From JACRCT01 sp049841135 (GTDB taxonomy: Bacteria; Myxococcota; Myxococcia; Myxococcales; UBA5297): a stretch of DNA of 64,000 nucleotides. Where the stretch lies: positions 2,666,001-2,730,000 of the forward strand of contig JASGHK010000005.1 of the NCBI GenBank assembly GCA_049841135.1, in the 5' to 3' direction. Every line of letters starts with the position of its first letter. Positions within the stretch are counted from its first letter, which is position 1. Below are positions 14,987 to 23,754 of the stretch, in pieces. The notes under the pieces are model-generated. The model did not search any database. It saw only the letters and a list, made by a program, of their open reading frames with translations, and had not been told where the DNA came from. The position numbers were made by a program, and so were the translations under genes.

Positions 14987-17504
14987 ACCCCGCGGCCGGC
15001 GGCGCAGCCTCGGTCTTCGGAGCAGGCGTCCCGCTCGGCGCCGGAGGCGGCGGAGCATCCCCGCCGGCGCCCGGCTTCAGGTCGTCGCGGAAGAGCCCGA
15101 ACTGCTGCAGCCACAAGAGCCACGCCGGGAAGAAGAGCAGCATCACCACCAGGTTCAGGCTGAAGCCCAGGATCGCGACCCGCCCCATGGAGTTGAGGCC
15201 CGGGTGGTCGGCCAGGAGCATCGCCGAGAAGCCCACCACCGAGGTGATGAGGCCGCCGACGATGGCGCGCCCGGTCTCGGCGAACACCGGCGGGAAGTTG
15301 AGGTGGCTCTCGCGGATGCGCGAGATGAGGTGCACGCCCGCGTCCACCGTGGTGCCGATGAGGATGGGGACGAGCAGGATGTTCAGGTAGTTGAACGGTG
15401 TCTTGAGCACCGTCATCAGGCCCACCTGCCCGAGGACCGAGACCACCGTCGGCAGCATGCAGACGATGGCCGCGCCCAGCGAGCCCAAGGTGATCCACAT
15501 CGCCAGCAGCACCGCGAAGATCGCGCCGAAGAGGATGGGCTTGGCCTCGCGCAGCACCATCAAGAGGATGTCCGCGAGGATCATCGGCTCGCCGGCGGCG
15601 GAGACGCGCTCGCCGTTGGGGAGCTGGACGCCGCGGACCTCCTGGGCGAAGCGCACGACCTGCTTGCCGTCGGAGAGCAGGATGTTGGGGAAGATGAGGA
15701 CGAAGCCCTCGTTGCTGGGCTTGATGCCCTCGAACTGCCGGCGCACCGACATGGGGATGTCCTGGCGGCCGAACGGCTCGGCGCTGACCCAGCGCTGCAG
15801 GCTCGCGTGCTTGGCGCGGGTCTCCGGGTCGAGGCTCGCCGGCTTGACGCGGTCGAGCGTCTTCTTGATGGACCGGAAGATCTCCTGCTTCTCCGCCTGC
15901 TGCGGCGGGACCAGGTCGTCCATGGCGGCCACGAAGTCGACGGTGGAGGCCGCGCCCTGCTCCTTCTGGCGCTTCTTCAGCTCGTCGACGATGAGCCGCT
16001 CGGTCTTGGCCTCCTTGGTGAGGATGACCACCGGCTCCATGTTGTAGCCGAGGATCTTGTTGATCCGCTTGTCGAGCACGAAGCAGGGCAGCGTCGAGTC
16101 CTCGAGCGCCTTGAAGTCGTAGTCGAAGCGCACCCCGGGGATCTCCACCATCAGCACCGCGAGGAGCACCACGCCGCCGATGCTGATGGGGCGGAAGTAC
16201 TTGGGCAGCATGCGCGACAGCTCGCTCTTGCCCTCGTGGACCTCCTTGGGCTTCCAGCCGAAGCGCGCCACCAGGCCCAGCGCCGCGGGCAGGATGATGA
16301 AGTAGGCGGTGATGACGACGATCATGCCCACCGCGGCGATGACGCCGAACTCGCGGAAGGCGCGGAACTCGGAGAACGCCACCGCCAGGAAGGTCAGCGC
16401 GGCGACGACCGAGGAGACGATCGCCGACCCGCCGGTGGTCATGAAGGCGTCGCGGGTGGCGTCCTCGCTGGAGACCCCCTCGGTGCGCAAGGAGCCGTAG
16501 CGGCCGATCAGGTGGATGCCGTGCTCGGTGCCCAGGCCGCCCAGCACCGCGCCCAGGAAGCCGGTGAGGATGTTGATGCTGCCGAAGACGAAGTAGGTGA
16601 TGCCGTAGGTCCAGACCAGGCCCAGGGAGGTCGGCACCAGCACGAAGAAGACTGGGAGGATCCCGCGGAAGTGGAAGATGAGGTAGCCGATGAGCAGGAT
16701 GAACGCGACGAGGGTCGCCCGCGTCATGTCGTTGGTCAGCTGCCGCTGCTGGTCGACCTTGTACTTGAAGGTGCCGGTGATCTGGACCTTGAAGTCCTTG
16801 CCGTACTTCGAGAAGTCCTGCTTCTTGAGGTAGTCCTCGGCGCCGTTGACCAGCCGCTCGCTGTAGGAGAGGTCGACCGCGGTGTGCTCGGGCTTGGCGA
16901 GCATCACGATCATCTTCTCCTTCTCGTCGAGGAAGTAGTCGCCGCCCGAGGCCAGGCGCTGGTCGCTGCGCTTGCCGTACTTGGCCTCGATGTCGCTCAT
17001 GTCCAGCGACGGCGGCTCCTCCTCCTCCAGCTGGAGCAGCATCGGGTTGGCCATGCGCCGCGCGTAGCGCTCGCGGTCCTTGATGCGCTTCTCGACCTCC
17101 TTCACGTCGTCGAGCGACAGGTAGTAGAGCGAGCGGTCCTCGAAGAACTGGCCGGCCCGCTTGTGCTCGACGTAGCGGATGCCCGGCATCTCCTTGGCGA
17201 TGCGCGGGGCGTAGTCGTCGGCGAAGGCCTTGAGCTGCTCGGGCTCGGCGTCCATGCCCACGACCACGATGTAGCCGATGCCGCCGAAGCGCTCCTTGAC
17301 CGGCTCCAGGTCCTTGACCGAGTCGAAGGTGTCGGGGAGCAGCTTCTCCAGGTCGGCCACCATCGGCAGCTTGTTCGAGAAGTAGCCGCCGACGGCCGTG
17401 AGCACGCCTGCCAGGATCAGCGCGCGAGTCGGGCGCTGGTGCGAGCGGACGGCGATGTCGCCCAGGACCCCTTCCAGCCGCTGCATCCACTTGCTGTCTG
17501 CCAA
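14985..17504 (-). CDS. MMPL/RND superfamily exporter (HpnN-like)
   Basis: 839 residues from TTG 17504. This start is chosen over the upstream in-frame TTG 17519 because AAGGAGG lies five bases before it. Architecture: one N-terminal membrane helix, a periplasmic loop of ~220 residues, a helix bundle from VAFILLIGYLIFHFRGILPV with GLGTEHGIHLIGRY, a second helix-loop, and a second bundle with NILLVPILIGTTVDAGVHLI. The two-fold repeat and the GTxxD/GTEH motifs mark MMPL/RND lipid or hopanoid exporters that run on the proton gradient. The C-terminus is a Pro/Ala-rich tail. No adaptor gene is adjacent, as is common for this subfamily. The cargo cannot be read from sequence. Confidence 0.88.
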   Translation of the reverse strand: MADSKWMQRLEGVLGDIAVRSHQRPTRALILAGVLTAVGGYFSNKLPMVADLEKLLPDTFDSVKDLEPVKERFGGIGYIVVVGMDAEPEQLKAFADDYAPRIAKEMPGIRYVEHKRAGQFFEDRSLYYLSLDDVKEVEKRIKDRERYARRMANPMLLQLEEEEPPSLDMSDIEAKYGKRSDQRLASGGDYFLDEKEKMIVMLAKPEHTAVDLSYSERLVNGAEDYLKKQDFSKYGKDFKVQITGTFKYKVDQQRQLTNDMTRATLVAFILLIGYLIFHFRGILPVFFVLVPTSLGLVWTYGITYFVFGSINILTGFLGAVLGGLGTEHGIHLIGRYGSLRTEGVSSEDATRDAFMTTGGSAIVSSVVAALTFLAVAFSEFRAFREFGVIAAVGMIVVITAYFIILPAALGLVARFGWKPKEVHEGKSELSRMLPKYFRPISIGGVVLLAVLMVEIPGVRFDYDFKALEDSTLPCFVLDKRINKILGYNMEPVVILTKEAKTERLIVDELKKRQKEQGAASTVDFVAAMDDLVPPQQAEKQEIFRSIKKTLDRVKPASLDPETRAKHASLQRWVSAEPFGRQDIPMSVRRQFEGIKPSNEGFVLIFPNILLSDGKQVVRFAQEVRGVQLPNGERVSAAGEPMILADILLMVLREAKPILFGAIFAVLLAMWITLGSLGAAIVCMLPTVVSVLGQVGLMTVLKTPFNYLNILLVPILIGTTVDAGVHLISRIRESHLNFPPVFAETGRAIVGGLITSVVGFSAMLLADHPGLNSMGRVAILGFSLNLVVMLLFFPAWLLWLQQFGLFRDDLKPGAGGDAPPPPAPSGTPAPKTEAAPPAAG

Positions 17505-17673
17505 GACTTCCTCCTTCAAACGGCTCTTCGGCCCGCGCGAGGGACCGGGAGGTTACACGACCGGTATCCGCTTGCGAACAGCAGAGTCCCGGGCTCTCGG
17601 CGCCCGTCCGGCGCCGCGGGCCCTGTGCTGGCCGCCTGCTTCCCCTGTCGGGGGCGTGCCTGCGTCGGCGCCG

Positions 17674-18780
17674 GTGGATGGGCTATGGTCCGCCGCCAGC
17701 GACCATCGCCCCGAGGGCCCCACGGAACCAGGACTCCACCACAGCGCCGCAGGTGCGGAAGGCGCCGAGGGTGTCGACGGCGTCGACGCGGTCGAGGCCG
17801 AGGCGCCCCGCTGGACCCGCCACGCCTGGACCGCGGTGCGTCTGTCGGCCGCGCTCGCCGGGCTGGCGGCGACGGCGTACCTGGTGCGCCGCGAAGGCCT
17901 GGGGGCCGTCGCCGACGCGGTGGACCTGGCGCTGCCGGTGCTGCCGCAGGTGATGGCGCTCGAGCTGGGCCGCCTGTGCTGCGAGACGCTGGCCACGCGC
18001 ACGTCGCTGGGGGAGCGGGGCCGGGCGGTGCCGCTGCTGCGCCTGGTGGCGGGGCAGCTCGTGGCGCACGCCATGCTCAACGTCGCGCCGGCGGGGCGGA
18101 CGACGGGCGAGGTGACCAAGGCGGCGCTCATCTCCCGCTGGGTGGGCGGGGCCGAGGCCGCCGCGGCGGCGTCGGTGATGCAGGCGGCGACGTTCGTGGG
18201 CGTGGGGCTGGTCAGCGCCGCCTGCGCGGCCGGGGCCTTCCTCGTCGCCGGACCGCAGGTGCTGTTCTGGCTGCTGGTGGGCAACGCGTGCGCGCTGCTC
18301 CTGCTGGGCGTAGGGCTGCGCACCCTGCTGGGCTCGGCGTGGCTGGTCGGCCTGGTGCGGCGCCGGCTTCCCCGGCAGCAGGGCCGGCTGGCGCGCTTCC
18401 AGGAAGGCGTGCGCGGCGGCGACCCGCTCGCCTTGGGCCCCGCGGCGTTCCTGGCCCTGGGGATGGGCTGCCAGGTGCTGCAGATGGCCGTGCTGGCGAG
18501 CGCGGTGGGCGCGCGCACCGGAGCGGCGAGCGCCCTGGCCGCGCAGGGCGTGCACCTGGTGACGGCGACCGCGGCGGTCTTCGTTCCCGGACAGCTGGGC
18601 GCGCGCGAGGCGGCCTTCAGCCTGGCGGCGGACACGCTGGGCACGACCCCGGCGCGCGCGGCCTCCATCGCCGTCTGCGTGCACCTCTCGCAGCTCGCGC
18701 TCGCGTCGGTGGGGTTCGTCACGCTGCTGGTCTGGCGAAGTCGTCAGCCGCGCAGCGGAGGGCAGGCGCTGCCGGCCTAG
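17674..18780 (+). CDS. LPG synthase/flippase-like integral membrane protein (UPF0104/AglD type)
   Basis: About 368 residues if GTG 17674 is the start; the frame is open further upstream and no ribosome binding site fixes the start. After an acidic N-terminus (residues ~30-45) there are 7-8 membrane segments. Conserved features of the family are GRLCCETLATRTSLG, HAMLNVAPAGRTTGEVTKA and the late VFVPGQLGAREAAFSLAA. The family comprises lipid flippases and transporters related to the membrane half of MprF and to hopanoid/mannosyl transporters. It is divergent from the RND gene (short shared spacer), so a joint role in lipid export is possible but unproven. The 3' end overlaps the next convergent gene by 4 bp. 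Confidence 0.75.
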   Translation: MDGLWSAASDHRPEGPTEPGLHHSAAGAEGAEGVDGVDAVEAEAPRWTRHAWTAVRLSAALAGLAATAYLVRREGLGAVADAVDLALPVLPQVMALELGRLCCETLATRTSLGERGRAVPLLRLVAGQLVAHAMLNVAPAGRTTGEVTKAALISRWVGGAEAAAAASVMQAATFVGVGLVSAACAAGAFLVAGPQVLFWLLVGNACALLLLGVGLRTLLGSAWLVGLVRRRLPRQQGRLARFQEGVRGGDPLALGPAAFLALGMGCQVLQMAVLASAVGARTGAASALAAQGVHLVTATAAVFVPGQLGAREAAFSLAADTLGTTPARAASIAVCVHLSQLALASVGFVTLLVWRSRQPRSGGQALPA

Positions 18781-19001
18781 CGCCGCAAGCGCGCACGCAA
18801 CTCGGCGGCCCGGGCCTCGAACTCCGCCTCGGAGACCACGTCGATCTCCCCTTTGCCCAGCAGGCAGCGTGAGAGGTAGCTCATCTCGCGCACGAATTCG
18901 CCCGTTCCCCAGTCGAAGGCCAGCACCTCCATGCCACCCTCCGGGGTGCGCACGAACTTCACGGGGCGCTCGCCGACGATGAAGTAGCAGGGGAGGTCCA
19001 T
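18777..19001 (-). CDS. Small hypothetical protein (74 aa)
   Basis: ATG 19001 is preceded by AAGGAG at the right distance. The sequence has an N-terminal beta-rich half (CYFIVGERPVKFVRTPEGGM, VLAFDWGTGEFVREMSYLSR) and a C-terminal charged helix ending in Arg residues. No family is recognised. Codon use is like the neighbours. Convergent with the flippase-like gene and downstream of, but not overlapping, the DUF6788 gene. Confidence 0.65.
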   Translation of the reverse strand: MDLPCYFIVGERPVKFVRTPEGGMEVLAFDWGTGEFVREMSYLSRCLLGKGEIDVVSEAEFEARAAELRARLRR

Positions 19002-19111
19002 GGCTCCTTGCGGCGGAACTCACCGGGGCAGCGGTCGAAGGTCGAAGCTGTTGTACCTCATCGGGTGGGCCCAGCGGATGTAGCGCTTCTCCTCCTCGCT
19101 CTCGTGAGCCG

Positions 19112-19615
19112 TCAGGGCTTTCGCTGGGCCTTGCGGCTGATGGACCTCGGGCGCGAGGTGCGGGTGTGCTTCGCTCCCCTGGCCCTGGCTGACCGCTGGG
19201 GCCGGTAGGGCTCGAGGGTGCTCTCGCAGATCTCCTGAAGGGCGCGGCGATGCCAGTCGTGGAGTTCGTCGAGCAGCCGCAGTCCATCCAAAAAGCGCCG
19301 ATGGCGCATCACCGCGCGCTCCACGGTGCGCTCGTCCTGCAGGCGAACGTGGACCTGGCGCTGGCGGCCGCCGGCGTGCATCGTCAGATAGCAGGCCGGG
19401 TGCAGCTCCCCACGGCTGCAGCGGCAGTTGGGGCGCCCGCAGGTCCGCCAGCGCACTCCGAAGGATCCCCGGATCATCGGACCGGCCTCTTGCGAGAGCT
19501 TGCGCACCAGGTCGAGGTAGAGCTCCAGGTGCAGCTTGAGCTCCCGCCACTTCACCGGCCGGGGGCGCCGTGCCCGGGCCGACGCGCGTGAGGAAGATGC
19601 TCTGGCGTCTGGCAT
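19112..19615 (-). CDS. DUF6788 domain protein
   Basis: 167 residues from ATG 19615, which is preceded by AAGAAGG. The core motif IRGSFGVRWRTCGRPNCRCS followed by RGELHPACYLTMHAGGRQRQ is characteristic of DUF6788: two to three Cys in CGxxNCxC and a following His, suggestive of a small metal- or nucleic-acid-binding fold. The family is often seen beside transposases; here no transposase is adjacent. The C-terminal part is a charged helix and a basic tail. Function unknown. Confidence 0.65.
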   Translation of the reverse strand: MPDARASSSRASARARRPRPVKWRELKLHLELYLDLVRKLSQEAGPMIRGSFGVRWRTCGRPNCRCSRGELHPACYLTMHAGGRQRQVHVRLQDERTVERAVMRHRRFLDGLRLLDELHDWHRRALQEICESTLEPYRPQRSARARGAKHTRTSRPRSISRKAQRKP

Positions 19616-19777
19616 GGGGAACCTTCTTTCCATGTGCCAGAACCAGGCGTCAAGCAATTGACGCTCCGAACGGCCGCCCACTAGCCTCGGCAGCGAAAGG
19701 AGGCGCGCGTCGAGAGAGCCGCGCGAGGACGCCAGGAGAGCCGTGTCGCCGTGAACGCCCACGAGGGAGAGGCCAAC

Positions 19778-20560
19778 GTGAAACGCACGATGTCGTGGAT
19801 GCTGGCTGTGGCAGCGGTGCTGGGAGTCGCAGGGTCGGCAGGGAACGCTCGCGCCTGTGAGAGGGAGAAGGAGACCTACGTGCTGGTGCACGGGGCCTTC
19901 CACGGCGGCTGGGCCTGGCAGAAGGTGGCCGAGAAGCTGCGGCAGGACGGCCATCGCGTCTACACCCCCACGCTCACCGGCGTCGGCGAGCGCAACCACC
20001 TGGCCCGCCCGGACGTCAACCTCGAGACCCACATCCAGGACGTGATCAGCGTGCTGGAGTTCGAGGACCTGGAGCGCGTGATCCTGGTCGGCCACAGCTA
20101 CGCGGGCGTGGTCATCACCGGCGTCGCCAGCCGCGTGCCCCAGCGCATCGCCAAGCTCGTCTACTTCGACGCGGTGGTGCCGGACTCCGGCCAGTCGTTC
20201 TTCGACGCCATCGGCTTCAACCAGCCGCTGCCCCCCGACCTCTGGTACTTCCCGTCGTTCCCGGCCGAGGCGTTCGGCCTGACCGATCCGGCCGACCTCG
20301 ACTACGTGCGCGCCAAGATCACCCCGCAGCCCATCGAGACCTTCCGCAGCCCCGTGACCTTCGACTGGGCGACGATGGCCAGCATCCCCAAGGCCTACGT
20401 CCACTGCCTGGGCAACTGGTTCGCCTTCACCCCGTTCCTCACCTTCCGCCAGAAGGCCCTCAACCAGGGCTGGGGCTACTACGAGATCAACACCGGGCAT
20501 GATGCGATGATCTCGGAGCCCAAGGACACGGCGAAGCTCCTGCGGCAGATCGCCCGCTGA
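19778..20560 (+). CDS. Exported alpha/beta hydrolase (esterase-like)
   Basis: 260 residues from GTG 19778, chosen because GAGGGAGAGG precedes it and a signal peptide follows at once (VKRTMSWMLAVAAVLGVAGS, cut near ARA-CE). The mature part has the oxyanion region LVHGAFHGGWAWQKV, the nucleophile elbow VGHSYAG (Ser), an acid candidate after VVPDSG, and the catalytic His in NTGHDAM. The closest resemblance is to the salicylate-esterase/EstC-type carboxylesterases. Periplasmic or secreted; substrate unknown. It is followed 29 bp later by two small paralogous genes on the same strand, likely one transcription unit. Confidence 0.85.
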   Translation: MKRTMSWMLAVAAVLGVAGSAGNARACEREKETYVLVHGAFHGGWAWQKVAEKLRQDGHRVYTPTLTGVGERNHLARPDVNLETHIQDVISVLEFEDLERVILVGHSYAGVVITGVASRVPQRIAKLVYFDAVVPDSGQSFFDAIGFNQPLPPDLWYFPSFPAEAFGLTDPADLDYVRAKITPQPIETFRSPVTFDWATMASIPKAYVHCLGNWFAFTPFLTFRQKALNQGWGYYEINTGHDAMISEPKDTAKLLRQIAR

Positions 20561-20589
20561 ACGACCAGCACCCAGAGGGAACGGCTCGC

Positions 20590-21087
20590 ATGCCCAAGAC
20601 GATGGAGCACCGCGTCGACGGCGAGCTGTTCATCCTGGTGCACGGGAAGGGCGCCCCATCCGACCGGGATTGGGGCGCCTACCTGCAGGACGTGCGGGCG
20701 TGGGCCGGCGCCATCGAGCAGATGAAGACGATGGTGGTGACCTGCGGCGGGGCCCCCACGACCGCGCAGCGCAACCGGCTCAACGCCATCCTCTCCGGGC
20801 GCTCGACCCGGGTCTCGGTGATGAGCAGCTCGCTGCTCGCTCGCGGGGCCACCCTGGCGCTGGGCTGGCTCAACCCCGGCATCCGGGTGTTCTCGCCGCA
20901 GAACCACCGCCGGGCGTTCGACCACCTCTTCATCGAGGCGGATCGGCGAAAGCGGGTTCTCGGCCTGATCGCGCAGATGGAGAAGGCGTTGAAGCCTGCC
21001 CGTCGCTCTGCGGCGAAGCGCTCGGGCGTCCAACGAACAACGCAACGAAGACCGACCCCGGCAGCAGAGAAGGCCCGCCCGGGCTGA
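20590..21087 (+). CDS. Small myxobacterial protein of unknown function, paralogue 1
   Basis: 165 residues from ATG 20590. The core reads GELFILVHGKGAPSDRDWGA, MVVTCGGAPTTAQRNRLNAI and RVSVMSSSLLARGATLALGW: alternating strands and helices, like a STAS/SpoIIAA-type alpha/beta sandwich with an added helix. The C-terminal ~30 residues are a basic, low-complexity tail missing in its neighbour. Cytoplasmic, no signal. About 40 per cent similar by eye to the next gene; tandem duplication is likely. Function unknown. Confidence 0.7.
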   Translation: MPKTMEHRVDGELFILVHGKGAPSDRDWGAYLQDVRAWAGAIEQMKTMVVTCGGAPTTAQRNRLNAILSGRSTRVSVMSSSLLARGATLALGWLNPGIRVFSPQNHRRAFDHLFIEADRRKRVLGLIAQMEKALKPARRSAAKRSGVQRTTQRRPTPAAEKARPG

Positions 21088-21104
21088 CAGAAAGGCAGGC
21101 TCGC

Positions 21105-21530
21105 ATGGCCAGCATGGCTTTCCACCACTCGCCCGGGCTGTTCGTCCTGGTCCACAACTCCAACGCTCCCGCCGATGCGGAGTGGGGGGCGTACATCGAG
21201 GAGGTCAAGAAGGAGCGCGACCCGTCGAAGTTCGTGACCCTGGTCTTCACCGACGGGGGCAGCCCCACCCACGCCCAGCGTGCCGCGCTCAACTTGGCGC
21301 TCGGCTACACCTCCACGCCGACCGCGGTCCTGTCCGACTCCGGGGTGGTGCGCGGCGTGGTCAGCGCGCTCAACTTCTTCAACAACCAGATCCGCACCTT
21401 CGCGCCCAACGCCCTGAAGCAGGCCTTCGACCACCTGCGCATGAGCCCCGAGCTGCGCCAGCGCACTCAGGAGGAGCTCAAGCGGCTCGGGGAGCAGATC
21501 GACTCGCGCACCCTGCGCATGGCGGCCTGA
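21105..21530 (+). CDS. Small myxobacterial protein of unknown function, paralogue 2
   Basis: 141 residues from ATG 21105 with AAAGG upstream. Same pattern as the preceding gene: GLFVLVHNSNAPADAEWGAY, VTLVFTDGGSPTHAQRAALN, TAVLSDSGVVRGVVSALNFF, and a closing helix FDHLRMSPELRQRTQEEL. The shared TDGG/TCGG and SD/SS-x-LVRG-like positions suggest a common ligand or partner site. It ends the group that starts with the hydrolase. Function unknown. Confidence 0.7.
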   Translation: MASMAFHHSPGLFVLVHNSNAPADAEWGAYIEEVKKERDPSKFVTLVFTDGGSPTHAQRAALNLALGYTSTPTAVLSDSGVVRGVVSALNFFNNQIRTFAPNALKQAFDHLRMSPELRQRTQEELKRLGEQIDSRTLRMAA

Positions 21531-21576
21531 GCCGGGCGGGTGGCCGGAGTCGGTCGGGTGGCCAGAGTCGGTCGGG

Positions 21577-21807
21577 TGCCTGCCGGCGACTGAAGTGCGC
21601 CTCAACTTGCCAAGCCCGCCGGCGCGGGCTGCCGCGAGATGATGTCGGTCGTCGACGCCATCTCTCCCATGTCCCAACTGGAAGCGTGGGAGCCCACCTT
21701 CTGAGATTCAGATTCCCCACGCCGTCTGGCGATGGGGCATCCATCTCCACTCAGCCCGCGCAGGCGGGCTTCGCAGCGTCAGGCGCGACTTCAGTCGCCG
21801 GCAGGCA
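21577..21807. repeat. 231-bp intergenic element with ~54-bp inverted arms
   Basis: The left arm 21577-21630 (TGCCTGCCGGCGACTGAAGT...) is nearly the exact reverse complement of the right arm 21753-21807. The only differences are a few substitutions and small gaps. The 120-bp centre shows no gene. Just before it (21539-21576) a ~19-bp unit GGTGGCC(G/A)GAGTCGGTCGG is repeated. It could fold into a long hairpin or be a non-autonomous transposon. Confidence 0.75.
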
Positions 21808-21875
21808 TCGCACGCCCCTGGCTTCCGGGTGCCGCTCCACCCCGCGTGCGAGCGGGCGGCCAGTCGCGCCGTTAG

Positions 21876-22970
21876 ATGCACGGGGCGATGACCATTCCCG
21901 TGCTCCCTCCGATCACCGACCCCGTCCGTGCACCCGAGTACCCCGACAGCGCCTTCTCGCGCTGGTGCACGAGCCTCATCTACGAGCCGCGCGACCAGGT
22001 CTTCGTGCGGCTGACGCTGCGGATGATGGCGGTGATGGGCGCGCTGATGGCGGCGCTCTTCGCATTGCTGCGGACCCCGGGCGTGCCCTCCTGGCTGCCG
22101 ATGCTCGGCTACCTCGCCGCGTGGGGCTGGTTCGTGCCGCCCACCATCCTGATGCTGCACAACACGATGCACCGGCCGTTCTTCAAGAGCCGGCGGCTGG
22201 CGCTGTTTCACCCCTATGTCATGTCGCTCCTCTTCGGCATCCCCTCGGGCTACCGCGAGCACCACCTGGGCATGCACCACTTCGAGGACAACCTCTTCGA
22301 GGACCTGTCCTCGACGCTGCGCTACCGGCGCGACCGCTTCCTGCACTTCCTGCACTACTTCTTCCGCTTCTTCCTGTTCGTCCCCGTCGAGCTGCCGCTG
22401 TACCTGCGGCGCAAGAAGCGGCTGGCGATGGCGCGCCGCGCGGTGGTGGGCGAGGTGGCGCACGAGGCGATCGTCGCAGCGATGCTCCTGCTCGTCGACT
22501 GGCGCTTCGGCCTGGCGGCGTTCCTGGCGCCGTTCGTCATCTGCCGCTTCATGATGATGGCCGGCAACTGGGGCCAGCACGCGTTCAACAACACCGCGCG
22601 CAAGAACGACGGGCTCGCGAACGCCGTCACCTGCATCAACTCCGGCTACAACCGGCGCTGCTTCAACGACGGCTACCACGTGGGCCACCACCTCAAGTCC
22701 AACCGGCACTGGACGGAGCTGCCCGCGGACCTCGAGGCCAACGCCGCGCTCTACGCCCGCGAGGGCGCCCTCGTCTTTGAAGGGCTGGACTTCTTCATGG
22801 TGTCGCTGCTGCTGTGGACCCGGCAGTGGGGCGTGCTGGCGCGCCGGCTCGTGCGGCTCGATGGAGTGGAGAGGAGCGACGCCGAGGTCATCGCGCTGCT
22901 CCAGGCGCGCGTCCAGCCGGTGCGCGAGTGGCCGCAGCCAGCCAAGGGCGAGGCGAGGCTCGCGGCGTAG
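21876..22970 (+). CDS. Fatty acid desaturase-like membrane protein
   Basis: 364 residues from ATG 21876 (ATG 21888 is possible). Three histidine clusters are in family order: HNTMH (after a membrane segment with MLGYLAAWGWFVPP), EHHLGMHHFEDN, and YHVGHHLKSNRHW near residue 275. These ligate the di-iron centre of membrane fatty-acid desaturases/hydroxylases. Four to six hydrophobic segments are seen, including HFLHYFFRFFLFVPVELPLY. It would desaturate or hydroxylate acyl chains at the inner membrane. No redox partner gene is adjacent. Regulation is not evident. Confidence 0.85.
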   Translation: MHGAMTIPVLPPITDPVRAPEYPDSAFSRWCTSLIYEPRDQVFVRLTLRMMAVMGALMAALFALLRTPGVPSWLPMLGYLAAWGWFVPPTILMLHNTMHRPFFKSRRLALFHPYVMSLLFGIPSGYREHHLGMHHFEDNLFEDLSSTLRYRRDRFLHFLHYFFRFFLFVPVELPLYLRRKKRLAMARRAVVGEVAHEAIVAAMLLLVDWRFGLAAFLAPFVICRFMMMAGNWGQHAFNNTARKNDGLANAVTCINSGYNRRCFNDGYHVGHHLKSNRHWTELPADLEANAALYAREGALVFEGLDFFMVSLLLWTRQWGVLARRLVRLDGVERSDAEVIALLQARVQPVREWPQPAKGEARLAA

Positions 22971-23180
22971 ACGGACGTCCCTCGGCCTGCGTCGCGAGGA
23001 CCCACCGCGGCCCGGCAAGCGGCGGCGGTGGCGCATTGCTCCAGTGCGGCGCCTGCTCCCCGCCGCAGACCTGCGGTAGTGTCACGCCGGGAGTGCGGCG
23101 GCAGCGGACCATCTGACGGGCGGCAGAGCGCCGGGCGGATGATGGGGCCTGGCGCCGAAACCGTCGGGAGGGAACGGTCC

Positions 23181-23597
23181 ATGAGGCGCGAAGCCCTGCT
23201 CTTGGCCGCATCGCTGGTCCTGGTCGGCTGTGACGAGTCCAGGTTCAACCTCTGCCCCAACGATGGAGGAGGCCCCGAGGGCTGTCTGCGCTGCGTGAGG
23301 GACTCGGACTGTGCGGTGGGCGAGTACTGCAGACGCACCTTCCGCAACTGCTCGGAGAGCTCGGACCGGGTGACCATCGAGACCGCGTCGTGCGCGCCGG
23401 TTCCGTGCGGCGGCAACCCCTGCCCGGCAAAGACCTGCGCGACGGATGAAGACTGCGGGTCGCCGGGACGGTGTCGCGACGGCCAGTGCGAGGAGAGCGG
23501 GTGCGCCCGGCTCCTCGAGTGCGACCCGAACTGCGTGGCGGTGCCCTGCGTCGGGTGCGCCTGCCCGAGCTGCGGGAATTCGAGCTCGTCGCAGTGA
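23181..23597 (+). CDS. Cys-rich lipoprotein, unknown function
   Basis: 138 residues from ATG 23181, with GGGAGGG upstream. The signal peptide ends in a good lipobox (LVLVGC). The mature protein has many cysteines in DSDC...GEYC and DEDCGSPGRCRDGQC patterns, resembling short EGF- or Dickkopf-like Cys repeats seen in many myxobacterial surface lipoproteins. Likely surface or periplasmic, stabilised by disulfides. It lies 157 bp upstream of the large repeat lipoprotein on the same strand. Confidence 0.75.
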   Translation: MRREALLLAASLVLVGCDESRFNLCPNDGGGPEGCLRCVRDSDCAVGEYCRRTFRNCSESSDRVTIETASCAPVPCGGNPCPAKTCATDEDCGSPGRCRDGQCEESGCARLLECDPNCVAVPCVGCACPSCGNSSSSQ

Positions 23598-23754
23598 GGG
23601 GTGCGATCGCAGCGATCTGCCGACCCGTTGGCACCGGAAGCAGCGGGGCCACGGCAGCGCGTGGCCGGTCTCCGACAGCTGCGTCGCCGACGACCTTCGG
23701 GGTCCCGCAAGAAGAGGCCGTGTAGTATCGCGAGGCTCCGTTTTCGGGAGGGGA

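Noticed and set aside
14965..18872. Very long overlapping frames opposite or shifted to the RND gene
   Set aside because: Low-complexity Arg/Gly/His translations, typical GC-rich shadows; the RND frame carries all family motifs.
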